Positions 30,677 through 41,356 of a DNA stretch of 64,000 bases are shown one piece after another. Below the pieces are notes generated by a model that saw only the letters and a list, made by a program, of their open reading frames with translations, had not been told where the DNA came from and made no database searches. The DNA is from Dactylorhiza incarnata. Lineage: Eukaryota > Streptophyta > Magnoliopsida > Asparagales > Orchidaceae. The position numbers and the translations under genes were made by a program. Position 1 is the first letter of the stretch, and the number at the start of each line of letters is the position of its first letter. The stretch covers positions 2,894,001 to 2,958,000 of the forward strand of contig JAWHQI010000267.1 of assembly GCA_033032865.1 (NCBI GenBank), in the 5' to 3' direction.

Positions 30677-32480
30677 TCAATTCGCGAGGCACAAAATCAT
30701 AATTAGTTTGGAACCCAACCCAGTATAAGGTATGCATTGAATAAAACTACTCTTCTGAGTACCTTTTTCAATATCCCGCCGCCGCCACTTGCGTATGCCG
30801 TTGATCTTGGGTCCCCCCCTCTCTGTATTCATCACCACCATCATTTTTTTCTTCCAATACATTGTCGCTCCTCCTGACTTACTTTCTTTACCTAATACAA
30901 CTCGAATATTTCTCATTGCCCCCAAGACGTGTCTTCCTTTAAGTGGTTTTGTGTTACCTATACTCGCTTCAGGACGACCAAACTTTTTTGCCTTTCGGTA
31001 TGGATGATCAACTGGAAGAAATCTGCGGTGTGATTGATACGATATTTTCTGACTATGTTTTAGCGAACATGATTTAGTGTCTAACGCACATGATAGGCAC
31101 CCAAGTTTTGAATATGTGTTCCAGCCTGATAAATTGTCAAGCCCAGAAAAGTCACTGATAGTCCATAACATGCAATTTAAATTTATTTCCATTTGAAGCA
31201 TCGAACACTTCTACTCCCTTGACCCATAATTCCATCAGCTCTTTAATTAATGGTTGCAGATAAATATCAATGTTATTACCAGTCATTTTTGGAGCAGGAA
31301 TCAAACCAGACATTATTATAGATCTTTTCTTCATATACTCCCAAGGTGGCCCGTTATACACCGTCAACATAATTGGTCATGTGCTATGTGTACTGCTGAG
31401 ATCCCCAAAAGGATTGAAACCATCGGTGGCGAGGCCGAGGCAAATATTTCTAGGATCATTGGAGAACTTCTTGTGAATGCGATCAAACTCTTTCCATGCC
31501 AAATCATCTCTAGGGTGATGCATTAGATTATCATGATTGGGCTCTTTGGCATGCCATTGCATCATCTCAGCAGTATGTTTACAAAGAAATAATCGCTCTA
31601 ACCGCTCCTTCAACGGAAAATATTGAAAAACTTTTTTTGGAATCTTCTTTGTACTTGTCATGTTGTTTACGTTTCCTCGACATGTGATTAAATTGTTCTT
31701 CGTTGCTTTCAAGCCATCGCGACTTCCCGCACACATAACATACATTATCATTTTTGTGTATGCCCCAAAACAATAAACAATTAATCATTTTCACAAGCAT
31801 CAATCTTAATATAATTGTGACCTAACTTTGAACTTATTTTTTTGGACTCACGATAGTTTGCAGGGATCGTTTCATATCCACCTAGCACCGCACCCTGCAG
31901 AGCTTTCAACAACATACTAAAATGTGTATTACTCCAATTACCTAGAGTCTTTATATGAAGAGCTTTAATAAAAATGATAATTTTGTATACTCTTTGCATC
32001 CTTCCCATAACGGTTTATTTTCCTCTAAAAGAGACGTGTATAAATCATTAGCATCCATATACCTGGAGCTTGAGGACAGACAAATGTCTCATCTTCACCA
32101 TGATGATCATTCAATAATTCTTGTTCATCCACGTTCTCCTCATGTGCCAGGTTAGGAATAGCTGCATGCAACAATTCGTCCATGGGATCAACAAAGTTGT
32201 CATTAGTGTAATTTGAGTTTGTAGTAAAAGATGATATATCATTAGGCCGGGACCCATTAATAGATAGTCGTCCATCACGATAAATCCATTATGTGTAGTT
32301 TTCCATGATACCGTTCCATACAAGATGTCCTACCTCGTCTCGATCCCCACATCTTTATATTTACACATTTTTTACAAGGACATGGACATTTTTCCCTAGT
32401 TGATATATATGAATAGAATAGATCGAGCAAATATTTCACGCTTTCTACGTATGCCTTCGATTGTCGTGGCTCTCTCATTC
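30677..32480 (-). pseudogene. TNP2-type CACTA transposase, decayed and 3'-truncated
   Basis: Minus strand. The N-terminal transposase-associated domain (SKAYVESVKYLLDLFYSY, STREKCPCPCKKCVNIK) is at 32478-32340. After several frameshifts the TNP2 core follows: KHTAEMMQWHAKEP, LGLATDGFNPFGDLSSTHS (31400), YNGPPWEYMKKRSIIMSGLI, KMTGNNIDIYLQPLIKELME, FSGLDNLSGWNTYSKLGCLS and HRRFLPVDHPYRKAKKFGRP. It breaks off near 30680 before the usual C-terminal half. At least four frame changes are needed, so it is a pseudogene. TNP2 proteins cut CACTA ends. Confidence 0.85.
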
Positions 32481-33220
32481 ATTTTTTGTCCATTGCTAAA
32501 TTGTTTGTATGCGTACCTATACATATAAGAGACAATATTCACAATGTTAGATATGTCTTGAAATCAAAGCTCTTTACGAGGCAAAATTTATTAGTCACAT
32601 TTTCTTGGACAAACATCGTTGATAATCTTCGCATCATAGTGATTGCAATTTAGATTTCATTTTTGTGAAGATAATAAAAATGATTGCTAAATATAATATT
32701 TGTCAAAGGAAAATGAACAAAATTAGGGGGCAAGTCCTTTGAAAAATCTAATTAGGGAGATTAACAAAATTGGCTAATCAATCTAATTAGTCTATTTTTG
32801 GTTTCTTTATAAAGAGCAAGACCATTAAAAATATTGTGTGGAGATGAACAAAATTCATCTCATCTGTCAACCATAATAGAACATGCAAAGGGCTATAATG
32901 AGCATCAAATCTCCTCAAAATTAAGAACAATAAAACATTAAAACCCCAACAAACACAAAATAGATAAATTCAAAACACCCTTACAAACCTAAACCCTTAT
33001 CTCCAATAGAAAGGAGCGGCCAAGAGAGCGGTTATCGTTTCACTCTGTCGGCCTCAAACCGAATCCCCATCCACGAATTCCTCCATCGACCCAGAAGGCA
33101 GATCGTCGTCGGCTTCAGCAAGACTCCGACGATGTGCGACGCTTTCTAAAAAAAACGCCTCTAAATGTACCTCCTAATTTTTTTCCCGAGCCTTTTTTTA
33201 TTGCCGCCAAAACGAAATAC
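32481..33220. other. CACTA interior upstream of the transposase
   Basis: AT-rich leader-like DNA. A CG-richer patch at 33000-33160 reads like a gene leader. No coding region was supported. Confidence 0.5.
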
Positions 33221-33284
33221 ATTTCTATAGCCACGTTTTGTAAAACGTCGCAAAATAAACGTCGCCAATACTTTTCTTGTAGTG
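33221..33284 (+). repeat. Internal CACTA-type terminus
   Basis: AAACGTCGCCAATACTTTTC followed by TTGTAGTG ends at 33284. It mirrors the left end of the element (CACTACAAGATAAT...TTGGCGACG) better than the actual right end at 34357 does. The bases after it are ATA, not the CTT found at the outer edges. Confidence 0.75.
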
Positions 33285-34110
33285 ATACCATATTATCTTG
33301 TATTGGAATGAGACCCGAGGTTCCTCGAGTTTTGCTGTTTACCAAGGTGTGAACATAAGCCTGAAGCTTGGAAAATCTAGAAATATTAAGTTACATTCCT
33401 TGCATCCTAATAGAGAATCAAGAAAAAATTAGCAAAAAAATTAAGTCAACGGTATAAATAAACTTACATTCCTTTACTTGCTCACAGTCGATACAGAAGG
33501 AACAACGAAGGAGAAGGAAGACGGAGCACTCACCACTTGCATCAGTCACAGGACTCAGTCAAGGCTCACGGCTAGGGCAAGCAGAGCAAGCAATGAAGAC
33601 GTCGAGCGAAGGAGAAGGAACAACCCATTGATCAGCCGATGGATAGGGCACCGTCAAACTTAAAGGAGACGGAAATGGAATTACTCGCCGGCGTTGCTAG
33701 GGCTAGGCCACTAGGGGATGCAGGGATATCAAAATGCTTTGGTAAATCAAAATGGGATAAGAAAAGAAACGAAATCATAATTAGGGAAAAGAAATTAAAA
33801 ATCCAAAACGGTTACAAAACCACAATGAAAACGGAGTACCTGATAAGGTGGCCGCCGGTGATGCCTATTGCCGCGTCTGCATGGAGGGTGCACCGCTGCC
33901 CAGACCTCAGAACGTTGACACTGCTCGGGAACAAAGTGGAAGAGCCGAAGAAGCCACACGCCAGCAGGTATAGCTACAGGAGGAAGAGGAAAACTTGCAG
34001 AGGGCGGTCGGCGGCGAGGGCACGGAGCGGAAAATACGGTCGGCGAGGGAACACAGCGGGAATGCAGGAACGAGAAATAGGGCACGCTTGCATATGAACC
34101 GGATCGGAGA
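33285..34110. other. Segment between the two CACTA right ends, possible captured DNA
   Basis: Contains open but unrecognised frames on both strands (about 33478-34097) with Arg/Pro-rich composition and no domain. It is a candidate for captured host DNA. No intron boundaries were evident. Confidence 0.35.
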
Positions 34111-34357
34111 GGGTTTAAAATTAAATTAAAACTCTATAGGTTTCAGCGGCCGTTTTTAATAAAAGTGTGGCGAATGATAACGGTTTTGGCGACATTGTTT
34201 TAAAATAAACGTCGCAAATACTGCCCAAATATTTTTCGCCCACCTATGTTGGAGTGAGGGAAATGTATTGGCCACGTTTTTTATGTACAAACGCCGTGGA
34301 TAATAATTGCAATAGCTACGTTTTTTAAAACGTCGCAAAATAAACGTTGTTGTAGTG

Positions 34358-35158
34358 CTTCAATCTCCTCCGCCGCCCTCTCCATCAGCTCTTCGAAGGA
34401 CAGAGGGGTCTTCCGCTTCAGATTCATCTTGAAGAACCCTTCTCGCAACCCCACCGTGAAGGCAAGCTGGAGGGTGAACCCGGGCACCTCCTGGATGAGC
34501 AGGACCTCCTCCTGGAATCTGTCCACGTAGTGGGCCAGCGACTCCCCTGGTCCTTGCTTGATCTTGAAAAGCGCATCGACATCCTTCTTCCTCTTCTTTG
34601 ATGTCAAGAAGCACAGCTGGAAACTCCGACGCAGATCCTCGAACCAATAGATCGACCCTACGGGGAGCTGGTGAAACCAATCTCGCACCTTCTCCTTCAA
34701 GGTGATGGCGAAGAGTCAGCACTTGAAGGCATCCGACATAGGCCGGATGGAGACCGTGTCCTCAAACCACTGCAGGTGTTGGATTGGGTCATCTTTGCCG
34801 GTGTAGTAGACCATGTCCGACTCTGAACCCTTTCGGGAATGGTGCGGAAAGCACCAGCTCGCAGAACGGGCTGGGGAATAGCTCTCGCCCGGCGAGGTCT
34901 CGCCCCGGCGAGGTCTCGCCCCGGCGCCTCGCTAGACTTCTCCTTGTCGGGCCTCTGCCCTGGGGCATTCTCGCCTGCCCCCAGCGACGGGACGACCTGG
35001 GCCGTAGGGGTTGAGAACTCGCCTCGCGCCGCGACGAAGGCGAGATTGATCGTCTCTAACACTTCCCTTCAGAAGTCCGCCAACATCCCAACTGTTGTCG
35101 GCGAGCCAGATGGTGGCGAGCCGTCGTAGCTGGCACCTTGCTCATCCTCCCCAGCCAT
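34358..35158 (-). pseudogene. gypsy gag, N-terminal and core part
   Basis: Start taken at 35158 (MAGEDEQGASYDGSPPSGSP). A TGA within LADF-REVLET stands where the Gag-only relative has Arg. After an Arg/Pro-rich stretch and a frame change near 34800, the core appears: KVRDWFHQLPVGSIYWFEDL, LFKIKQGPGESLAHYVDRFQ, VPGFTLQLAFTVGLREGFF, PLSFEELMERAAEEIE, cut at 34357 by the CACTA element. Similarity to the Gag-only element (6515-7829) is high across the core. Confidence 0.88.
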
Positions 35159-35198
35159 GTTACTTCCTTAGGATTTTCCTGTACTATCCGCTTTCCAC

Positions 35199-35215
35199 AC
35201 TCACCGCACCAAAAA
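35199..35215 (-). promoter_or_regulatory. PBS-like primer site of the gypsy element
   Basis: Next to the 5' LTR the sense strand reads TTTTTGGTGCGGTGAGTGTG. This is nearly identical to the site at 7869-7886. The primer tRNA was not identified. Confidence 0.6.
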
Positions 35216-35666
35216 TGTTGGAACCAAGAATCGGCCTAACGAGGAGTTCGGACTCCTAAGTGGGGGCAACTAACCCTTATCTTATGGAAGAACTTGACCG
35301 AAGATTTTGAACTAAACACCGACCCTTGGTTGCAGCACGGAGGTCCTACCACACACCCAAAAGATCTTAGAGCGCTTCCCCTCCCAAGCCAAAGTTGAAG
35401 TTGAGCACCTTGGAGAGCCTTGGGAGCTAACCAAAGTCCTGAGGAGGAAGAAGCCAAAGAATTTGGGATCCTCTCCAAAGGTGTCATTCAGTGTCAATAT
35501 ATAGTTTTTCTCTACTGGTCTGCCAATAATGCAATTCCACCTTTTGGTTTTGTTTCCGCTCGCCGCAAGGCGCGAGCCCTCGCTTGCCTCGCCGCAAGGC
35601 GCGAGCACTTACTTGCCTCGCCTGCATGCTTCGCCTACACCCGAGTCCCAGCTCACCCCTTCGGCG
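35216..35666 (-). repeat. 5' LTR of the gypsy element, outer end lost
   Basis: 451 bp similar to the 3' LTR but lacking ~480 internal bp and the outermost ~16 bp: it stops at CCCCTTCGGCG where the other LTR continues to GGGTTGTACA. DNA beyond is the dispersed AT-rich repeat. Confidence 0.85.
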
Positions 35667-37130
35667 TCTTTTACTCTAATGACTTGACATATATTATAAT
35701 TTATTTCAAAAAAATAAAATACAATGATCATTTGTGTAATTTCACCATATCCCAAAATTAAAAATAATGATTGAAATTCATAAAATAGAAAAAGTTTAGG
35801 CAAAATTCTCATTTGTTTCAAATAAGTCCTTTAATTTTCATTTGTTTCAAATATATCGCTTTACTTTTGGTCTGATTTCAAATAGGTCTTTTAATTTCAT
35901 TTGCTCAAATTTGTCCCTTAACTTTGAGTCTAGTTTCAGAAAAATCATTTAATTTTCATTTGCTTCAAATTGGTCTCTTAACTTTATATTTTATTTCAAA
36001 TAAGTTCATAAACCACCACTATTCATATTATTAATCATGACAAGACATTTATGTAGTGTTGATAAATCACTTACGTGACAATAAAATAAGTTTTGGTGAT
36101 TGTCTAATAAAAATAATTATTATTTTTCTGATTTATAAATTTTCAAATTAATTTTTCTCAACACACTGTAAATTTATATCCATTTATTAAAAATAAATAG
36201 CTAAATATTTGGGATTATAAAAGTCAGCACGTCATTGAAATATCAAAAATAATAATAATTTTTTAAAACGTAGCATTCTCGTTGACACGTATTTATACTG
36301 ATTATCATCTATTTTATATATTTTTGTGGAAATAAGTGTCACATAGATTGTTACATTTTGAATTTCTTTTATTTTTTTAATATTTCAATTTTGTGATGAC
36401 TTTTATAATCTCTATTTTTTGTTATTTATTTCTAATAAATGAATATAAATTTATATTGTGTTTAAAATAATTAAAAAAACTATAAATTATAAAAAAATAG
36501 TAATTATTTTTATGATATAATTACAAAAAAAATAGTTTATCAGCACAAACGATTCGTCAATATCTCGTCAGTACCTAGTAATCTGAATAAATGTGGTTTA
36601 TAAACTTATTTGAAATAAAGTATAAAGTTAAGAGACTAATTTGAAACAAATGAAAAATTAAAGGACCTATTTGAAACTATGCCAAAAGTTAAGGGACCTA
36701 TTTGAAGCAAATGAAAATTAAAGGACCTATTTAAAACTTGACCTAAAGTTAAGAGACTAATTTGGATTTTTTGCCAAAAGTTAGTAGTAGAGCTCCTAAA
36801 CCTACAATAGTATGCTATCATTTGACATATCATCGATCTTTTCGAGAAAGACCATCATTAGGCATGTCAGTGGTATTTTCGAGGAGCTACATTAAACTCA
36901 TCAACTTTATTAAAGTTGGTTTAACATGCATGATAATATATGTATTAAGGTGATAATTTTGTAATAAAAATTGAAAAGTAACGTATAACGAATTTTTGCA
37001 TTTATTAATTGATTGCGTGTTTATTTTAAGTTACATTAATTAATTGATAGGGGGTGAAACCCGTATATGTCGGGATCGAGGTACTGTCGCGATTGGACGT
37101 AGGGGCGGAGCCCCGTGTCTGTCACTCGTA
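35667..37130. repeat. Dispersed AT-rich repeat, copy 2, interrupted by a MITE
   Basis: Continues copy-1-like sequence (AAAATAAAATACAATG at ~35714). The MULE-like insertion 35799-36775 splits it, and it ends GGGGCGGAGCCCC (37102-37114) plus TGTCACTCGTATAT. Its 5' part is missing next to the truncated LTR. Confidence 0.75.
35799..36775. mobile_element. Foldback MITE with ~190-bp inverted arms, Mutator-like
   Basis: 977 bp. The left arm (35810-36010) has CAAATAAGTCCTTTAATTTT and the right arm (36590-36770) has the reverse complement, AAATTAAAGGACCTATTTGA, with several internal repeats in each arm. The outer ends read GGCAAAA/TTTTGCC. Flanks AAAAGTTTA (left) and AAAAGTTAG (right) suggest a ~9-bp duplication. 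The related copy at 37131-37625 has the uninterrupted site GAAAAGTTTTTAGTAGAGCT, direct support for insertion. Confidence 0.75.
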
Positions 37131-37625
37131 TATATTTAAGGGAAAAGTTGTCATTGGTAAAACAGTCAAAATTGCCTAATATAGTTATTGTTTGCATCTA
37201 ATGACTTAATATGTATTATATTCTAATTAAATAAAATAAAATACAATGCTCATTTAAGTGATTACACATTATTCTCAAATTAAAAGTAACGATAAAAATT
37301 CAGGAAATTGAAAAGTTTTTAGTAGAGCTCCTAGAACTACTATGATAGCTAGGCTATCATTAGGCACGTCAACATTATTAAAATTTGTTTGAAAAATAAC
37401 GATGTAAACGAATTAATATAATTTATAAAAGTAATGATGAAAAATTATTAATATATAAATAATGATAGTGTTTTTTAACAAAACAAAAATAAAAAAGATG
37501 TATAACTATTTTCCGCATTAATTAATAATATGTTTATTTTAAACTGCATTAATTAATTGATAGGGGCTCCGGCGGAGCCCCGTGCCTGTCGCGATCGGGG
37601 CATTGTCATTGTCGGAATATTGTAG
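37131..37625. repeat. Dispersed AT-rich repeat, copy 3
   Basis: Tandem to copy 2. Begins GGGAAAAGTTGTCATTGG, contains AAAATAAAATACAATG and TAGTAGAGCTCCTAGAAC, ends GGCTCCGGCGGAGCCCCGTG. Uninterrupted by the MITE. Confidence 0.7.
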
Positions 37626-37672
37626 CGATTGACTCGCATTTGACACATCTGACCATACTTTGTAGTTACGAT

Positions 37673-38100
37673 CACTACAACGTCATAACATGGATACATC
37701 GGCGTTTTTGAAAGCGCCGCAATAACATTTATATTTAGCGGCGCTTTCCAATAAACAAAAACGTTGTGAATAACTAGATGCCACATTCACAACGCTTTTT
37801 ATTTAACAAACGCCGCCAAATGTTTTAATTTAATATTTTAACCTAACTAAGCGGAGCTCCCCACGTCCCCAGCCCCCAAATCGCTCCCCACAGCGAAAGC
37901 GCCGATCCCTCCAGCGAAAGCCCTCGCCGATTCCTCCACCGAAGCCTTCGCCGGCGTCACCCAACACTTTCATCTACCGAGTCGCCACACCAATCTCTCC
38001 CTCCGGCCGCACACTTTTTCTATTTGGAATCAGTACTCTTTTTCCAGCCGACGATCTCCACGACGCCATCGATCTGGTGAGTTTTTTTTCTCTCTCTTCT
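37673..38100 (+). mobile_element. CACTA transposon 5' end fragment
   Basis: CACTACAACGTCATAAC at 37673 followed by subterminal inverted motifs (GGCGTTTTTGAAAGCGCCGC, CGGCGCTTTCC, AACGCTTTTT) and then a leader-like CT-rich segment with a possible donor CTG/GTGAGT at about 38077. No matching right end (TTGTAGTG) was found downstream in the window. Confidence 0.6.
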
Positions 38101-39052
38101 ACTTGTCATCTAAAGAACATCACTCATGAAGCCGAGCTAGGATTTTGTCTGCTTTGATAGGGTTTCGTGGATTTGAAATGCCTTCATTTGATCTACTGAT
38201 TTTACATTATTTATTTCTGGTAATGACTTGGAAGCAGAGCTTGAGGAGTTGGAAGGAGCAGAACTGGAACTCCTGCTTGAATTATTGAGTTTCTTTTAAA
38301 TATTGTTGGTTTCAAGTTCAAAGTGAATATTTGCCATGGGAATTTGCAACTGAATGTGAGCTCTCAGAATACAAACCTCGTCTTGCAAGTTCCGCTGGGT
38401 GCAATCATAGTTGATTCCTTTCTGCCAAGAGCCATTACTTCCAATTTCTTCTGAAGTGTTATTACACCCAAATCTCAGTGGTAATCATAATTAAATTAAA
38501 TTAAATTTCTAGTATGTTATGCGACATAGTCTAGTATAATTGTAACATAATAAAGGTAATATTGGTTTGTCCTTTAAGTATTGTAGGGCTTTTTATTTAG
38601 CCGGGCTATCAATTTAGGGATATCCCACTTTCTTAAGTCTTGAGATTTAGTATTTTTGACTTCGATATATGCATCTTCTTCTGGACATGTTGTCGTCGTT
38701 GGTTACCTATATTATGAAATGTCTTTGCTGCCCATTACACAAATGAGTGATCCTGTGCAAAGTCGAGTCAGCTGTGCGCACACAAGGTGTTCGATAGATT
38801 GTTTGTTAGTGAGCTAATTGTTTTTTGATGGAGGGAGTGGTTAATTAGGGGGCTAATCTCTCTATCTCTTTCACTCTCTCTCTCTCTTCATTTTCATCAT
38901 GTATTAGTATATTTGCATGAGTTTCAACCTTTTATTTTGATGAATCAGATATAGTTTGTATGCTAATGATTTCCCAATGTCGTCATTTATCAGAATATAC
39001 AGAAATGATGAATGGGAAAAAACTGTGAAATCAAGTTGAACCCGCTGAAAGT
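38101..39052. other. AT-rich DNA after the CACTA fragment
   Basis: Looks intron-like (T-rich with short CT tracts at 38860-38895). No coding exon is supported. Confidence 0.4.
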
Positions 39053-39060
39053 ATTTCACC

Positions 39061-40101
39061 CTACGAAGCACCGGTACGGGTACCGGGTAGGATACGTATC
39101 CGGTACGGCGGTACGGCAAATTTTAAAAAACAAGGATACGGGTACGGCGGGATACGTTGTATTAAATATAATAAATAAATACATATATATATATCACAAA
39201 TACAATTATAAATTCTCAAAACAATAAAACAAGAAGCATAAATAGTCAATTAAAATACAAGATCATAACTAATACATAGAATAAAGTTCTTAGACATAAA
39301 TTATAAATGTTCATAATCATAGAATGAAGTACGGTCAGAAATAATCCTCCTTAATTAGAAGCACAGGCACAGAAATTTTGTATTTCTGTACAGAAATGCT
39401 GCATTTCTGTACAGAAATACATAATTGCAGAAATTCATTACAGTTGCTGTATTTCTGTACATAAATGCTGTATTTCTGTACAGAAATACAACTCAGAAAT
39501 TCATTACAGTTGCTGTATTTCTGTACAGAAATGCTGTATTTCTGTACAGAAATACAGCTCAGAAATTCATTACAGTTACAGCAGCAGCATTACAGCGTAT
39601 TTCTGTACAGAAATGCTGCATTTCTGTACAGAAATACAGCATTTCTGTACAGAAATACAGCTCAGAAATTCATTACAGTTACAGCAGCAGCATTACAACA
39701 TTACAAAAATTCAGAAATTCGAAATTCATTACAGAAATTACAGCAGCAGCATTACAGAGAAGAAGAAGAAGAAGAAGACTTACAGCAGCAACAACAGCGC
39801 AGGAGAGCGGTCAGCGCAGGAGAGCGGCGGCGCAGGAGACGGCGGCAGCAACAGCAGCGGCGAAGGGAGCGCAGGAGAGCGGCGGCAACAACAGCGAGCG
39901 GCGGCAGGGACGGCAGCAGCGAGCGCAGGAGAGGGAGCGGCGGCAGCAGCGAGCGCAAAAATTTCGGAAACAGCGAGCGCAAAATGAAGCCGAAAACCCT
40001 ACTTTAGCGATAATATTGTGTATTCTCCCGTACGCGTACCCGTACCGGAAACGTACCCGGTACGGGTACGGGCCTGTTTTCGGCGTATCCGTGCTTCGTA
40101 G
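39061..40101. mobile_element. hAT-type MITE with GTACGG-rich ends and TGTACA palindromes
   Basis: 1041 bp. Ends CTACGAAGCACCGGTACGGG and (right, reverse complement) CTACGAAGCACGGATACG. The 8-bp duplication ATTTCACC at 39053-39060 and 40102-40109 is the hAT length. 39380-39680 repeats TTTCTGTACAGAAATGCTG and CAGAAATTCATTACAGT. 39740-39960 is CAG/GAAGAA-rich. Frames through it (up to 230 codons) are repeat-derived. Confidence 0.85.
39375..39760. repeat. Tandem palindromic repeat TTTCTGTACAGAAA
   Basis: At least nine copies of the 14-bp palindrome in two alternating contexts (GTATTTCTGTACAGAAATG and CAGAAATTCATTACAG). Confidence 0.9.
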
Positions 40102-40109
40102 ATTTCACC

Positions 40110-41308
40110 ACTCCTAGGGTAAGAGTCCTATTTTTATTTTACACTTCATCAAATTTGTGATGTATTGAAGTGCATTATTTATCATTTTTATGGTTGATGT
40201 TTCATTATACACCTTTTTTTTATTATTGTTAAGCGTATGTTAACAATCAATTTGATTTATTAAGATTTTAGTCTATAGCTCCTCAAATTGCTGATAACAA
40301 GATCGTACATTTGCTTGAAAATGCAAGAATAGTCATGAGAATCCTTAGCTTAAATTATACACAATTATATGCTTGTATACACGTATTTACACACTATAAA
40401 AGTGACTATAAGTGTGAATAACTAGGTATAATTCATGTTCATGCAAATGTTCAATTCTTGATATGATCTAACTATATAAGCATGTGATGCTATAGACTTA
40501 AATATATAAATACCAGTTTTCTTCTTTTTTTTTCTTGCTCTTCTTCGGCATAAAATGTGAAGTAAATTCAGTACTATGAATTATACATTGAAATAAAACT
40601 TCAACATGAACTGTGAAGTAAATTTTATTTGCATTTCCTCCAATTCCTTCAAACTGGTGATACCATAAACAATTCAAAACAAAACTTGTTAGCAGTTTTA
40701 GTGGTTTGAACGGGATTTCAGGCGAAATATTTGAATTAACTGCATAAAGATTTCAGACCCCCCGTGCACTGTCACTCGTGTGTGTATATATATATAATCA
40801 TATATTATCAAAATTCAAAAAGCTACTAAGCTAGTATATAAATGTTATGAAATAGGTAAAATGTAAGAGAATAATACAAAAAAGCACAAGATACGTGTGG
40901 CTCAACCTAAGATGGGCTATTTCCACGGGCAGCATCAGTTTGTTTCACAAGATGAAGAACAAAGACGGTTACAAGCTAGAGATGAGGCACTCAAATTTTC
41001 ATCCTTACCTACAACCCAAGAATAAGAGATGTCGTTTGATCATGGGCACGGCATAATATAATTAAACTTTTGGTAATCTTTAGATGGATTAAAATTCGAG
41101 AGGCATATAAATAATAAAAGCAAATTAAGAGAGATTAGAGTCAAAGATTAAAAGATAAGCATGAGGTAGCAGAGTGTTGACCTGGTAAGCAGCAGTACTG
41201 GCAGCTCCAATGAGAAAGCCTGGAGGGAATTAACCCAGCATGAGCATAGCTAACATGACTGTTGTGCCCGTTCGCATTTAACATTATTATTTCGCCGGTT
41301 TTATGCTA
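40110..41308. other. AT-rich DNA without a supported gene
   Basis: A 38-codon frame at 40912-41028 (MGYFHGQHQFVSQDEEQRRL...) and a hydrophobic minus-strand stretch near 41190-41260 (FPPGFLIGAASTAAY) look exon-like but are isolated. A GTGCACTGTCACTCG ending near 40760 resembles the dispersed-repeat terminus. Confidence 0.4.
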
Positions 41309-41356
41309 GGCGGAGAAAACCAAACCGGCCTATGTAACGCTTTGGTTTTCTCCGCC
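41309..41356. repeat. Perfect 16-bp hairpin
   Basis: Arms GGCGGAGAAAACCAAA (41309-41324) and its exact complement (41341-41356), 16-bp loop. The GGCCTATGT word of the loop recurs just after. Confidence 0.9.

Larger units (their letters stand above)
29694..34357 (-). mobile_element. CACTA (En/Spm) DNA transposon inserted in gypsy gag
   Basis: 4664 bp bounded by CACTACAAGATAATAC and (reverse complement of right end) CACTACAACAACGTTTA, with CTT duplicated outside. Subterminal repeats of GCCACGTTTT...AAAACGT lie at 29700-30040 and 33220-34350. A decayed TNP2-type transposase is on the minus strand. A second complete-looking CACTA end (CTTGTAGTG ending at 33284) lies inside, so the right 1.07 kb may have been acquired. 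Removing the element restores gypsy gag (MERAAEEIE continuing to ANPKFTKR). Confidence 0.9.
18992..35666 (-). mobile_element. Ty3/gypsy LTR retrotransposon, Tat-like, with antisense genes and nested insertions
   Basis: LTRs 18992-19988 and 35216-35666 share TGTTGGAACC ends and interior. On the minus strand: PBS-like site, gag (35158 to 29045, split by a CACTA element), protease, RT, RNase H (split by a 5S-derived insert), integrase, ending at 24773. Between pol and the 3' LTR lie a tandem array and two plus-strand genes. Pol order and an extra antisense gene before the 3' LTR fit the Tat lineage of plant gypsy elements. The 5' LTR lacks its outermost ~16 bp and no matching target duplication remains. 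Without the CACTA and 5S inserts it is about 11.7 kb. Stops, frameshifts and altered catalytic residues make it defective. Confidence 0.88.

Noticed and set aside
33478..34097. Plus-strand proteins inside the CACTA element
   Set aside because: No recognisable domain, no splice structure and antisense frames equally open; recorded only as possible captured DNA.
16756..37124. Helitron ends at GGGGCGGAGCCCC hairpins
   Set aside because: The hairpin is followed by GTGTCTGTCACTCG rather than a CTRR end in most copies, and no TC start or Rep/helicase sequence was seen.
39425..40117. 230-codon Gln/Arg-rich frame
   Set aside because: Made of TTTCTGTACAGAAA and CAG/GAA repeats inside the hAT-type MITE; three frames are open at once.
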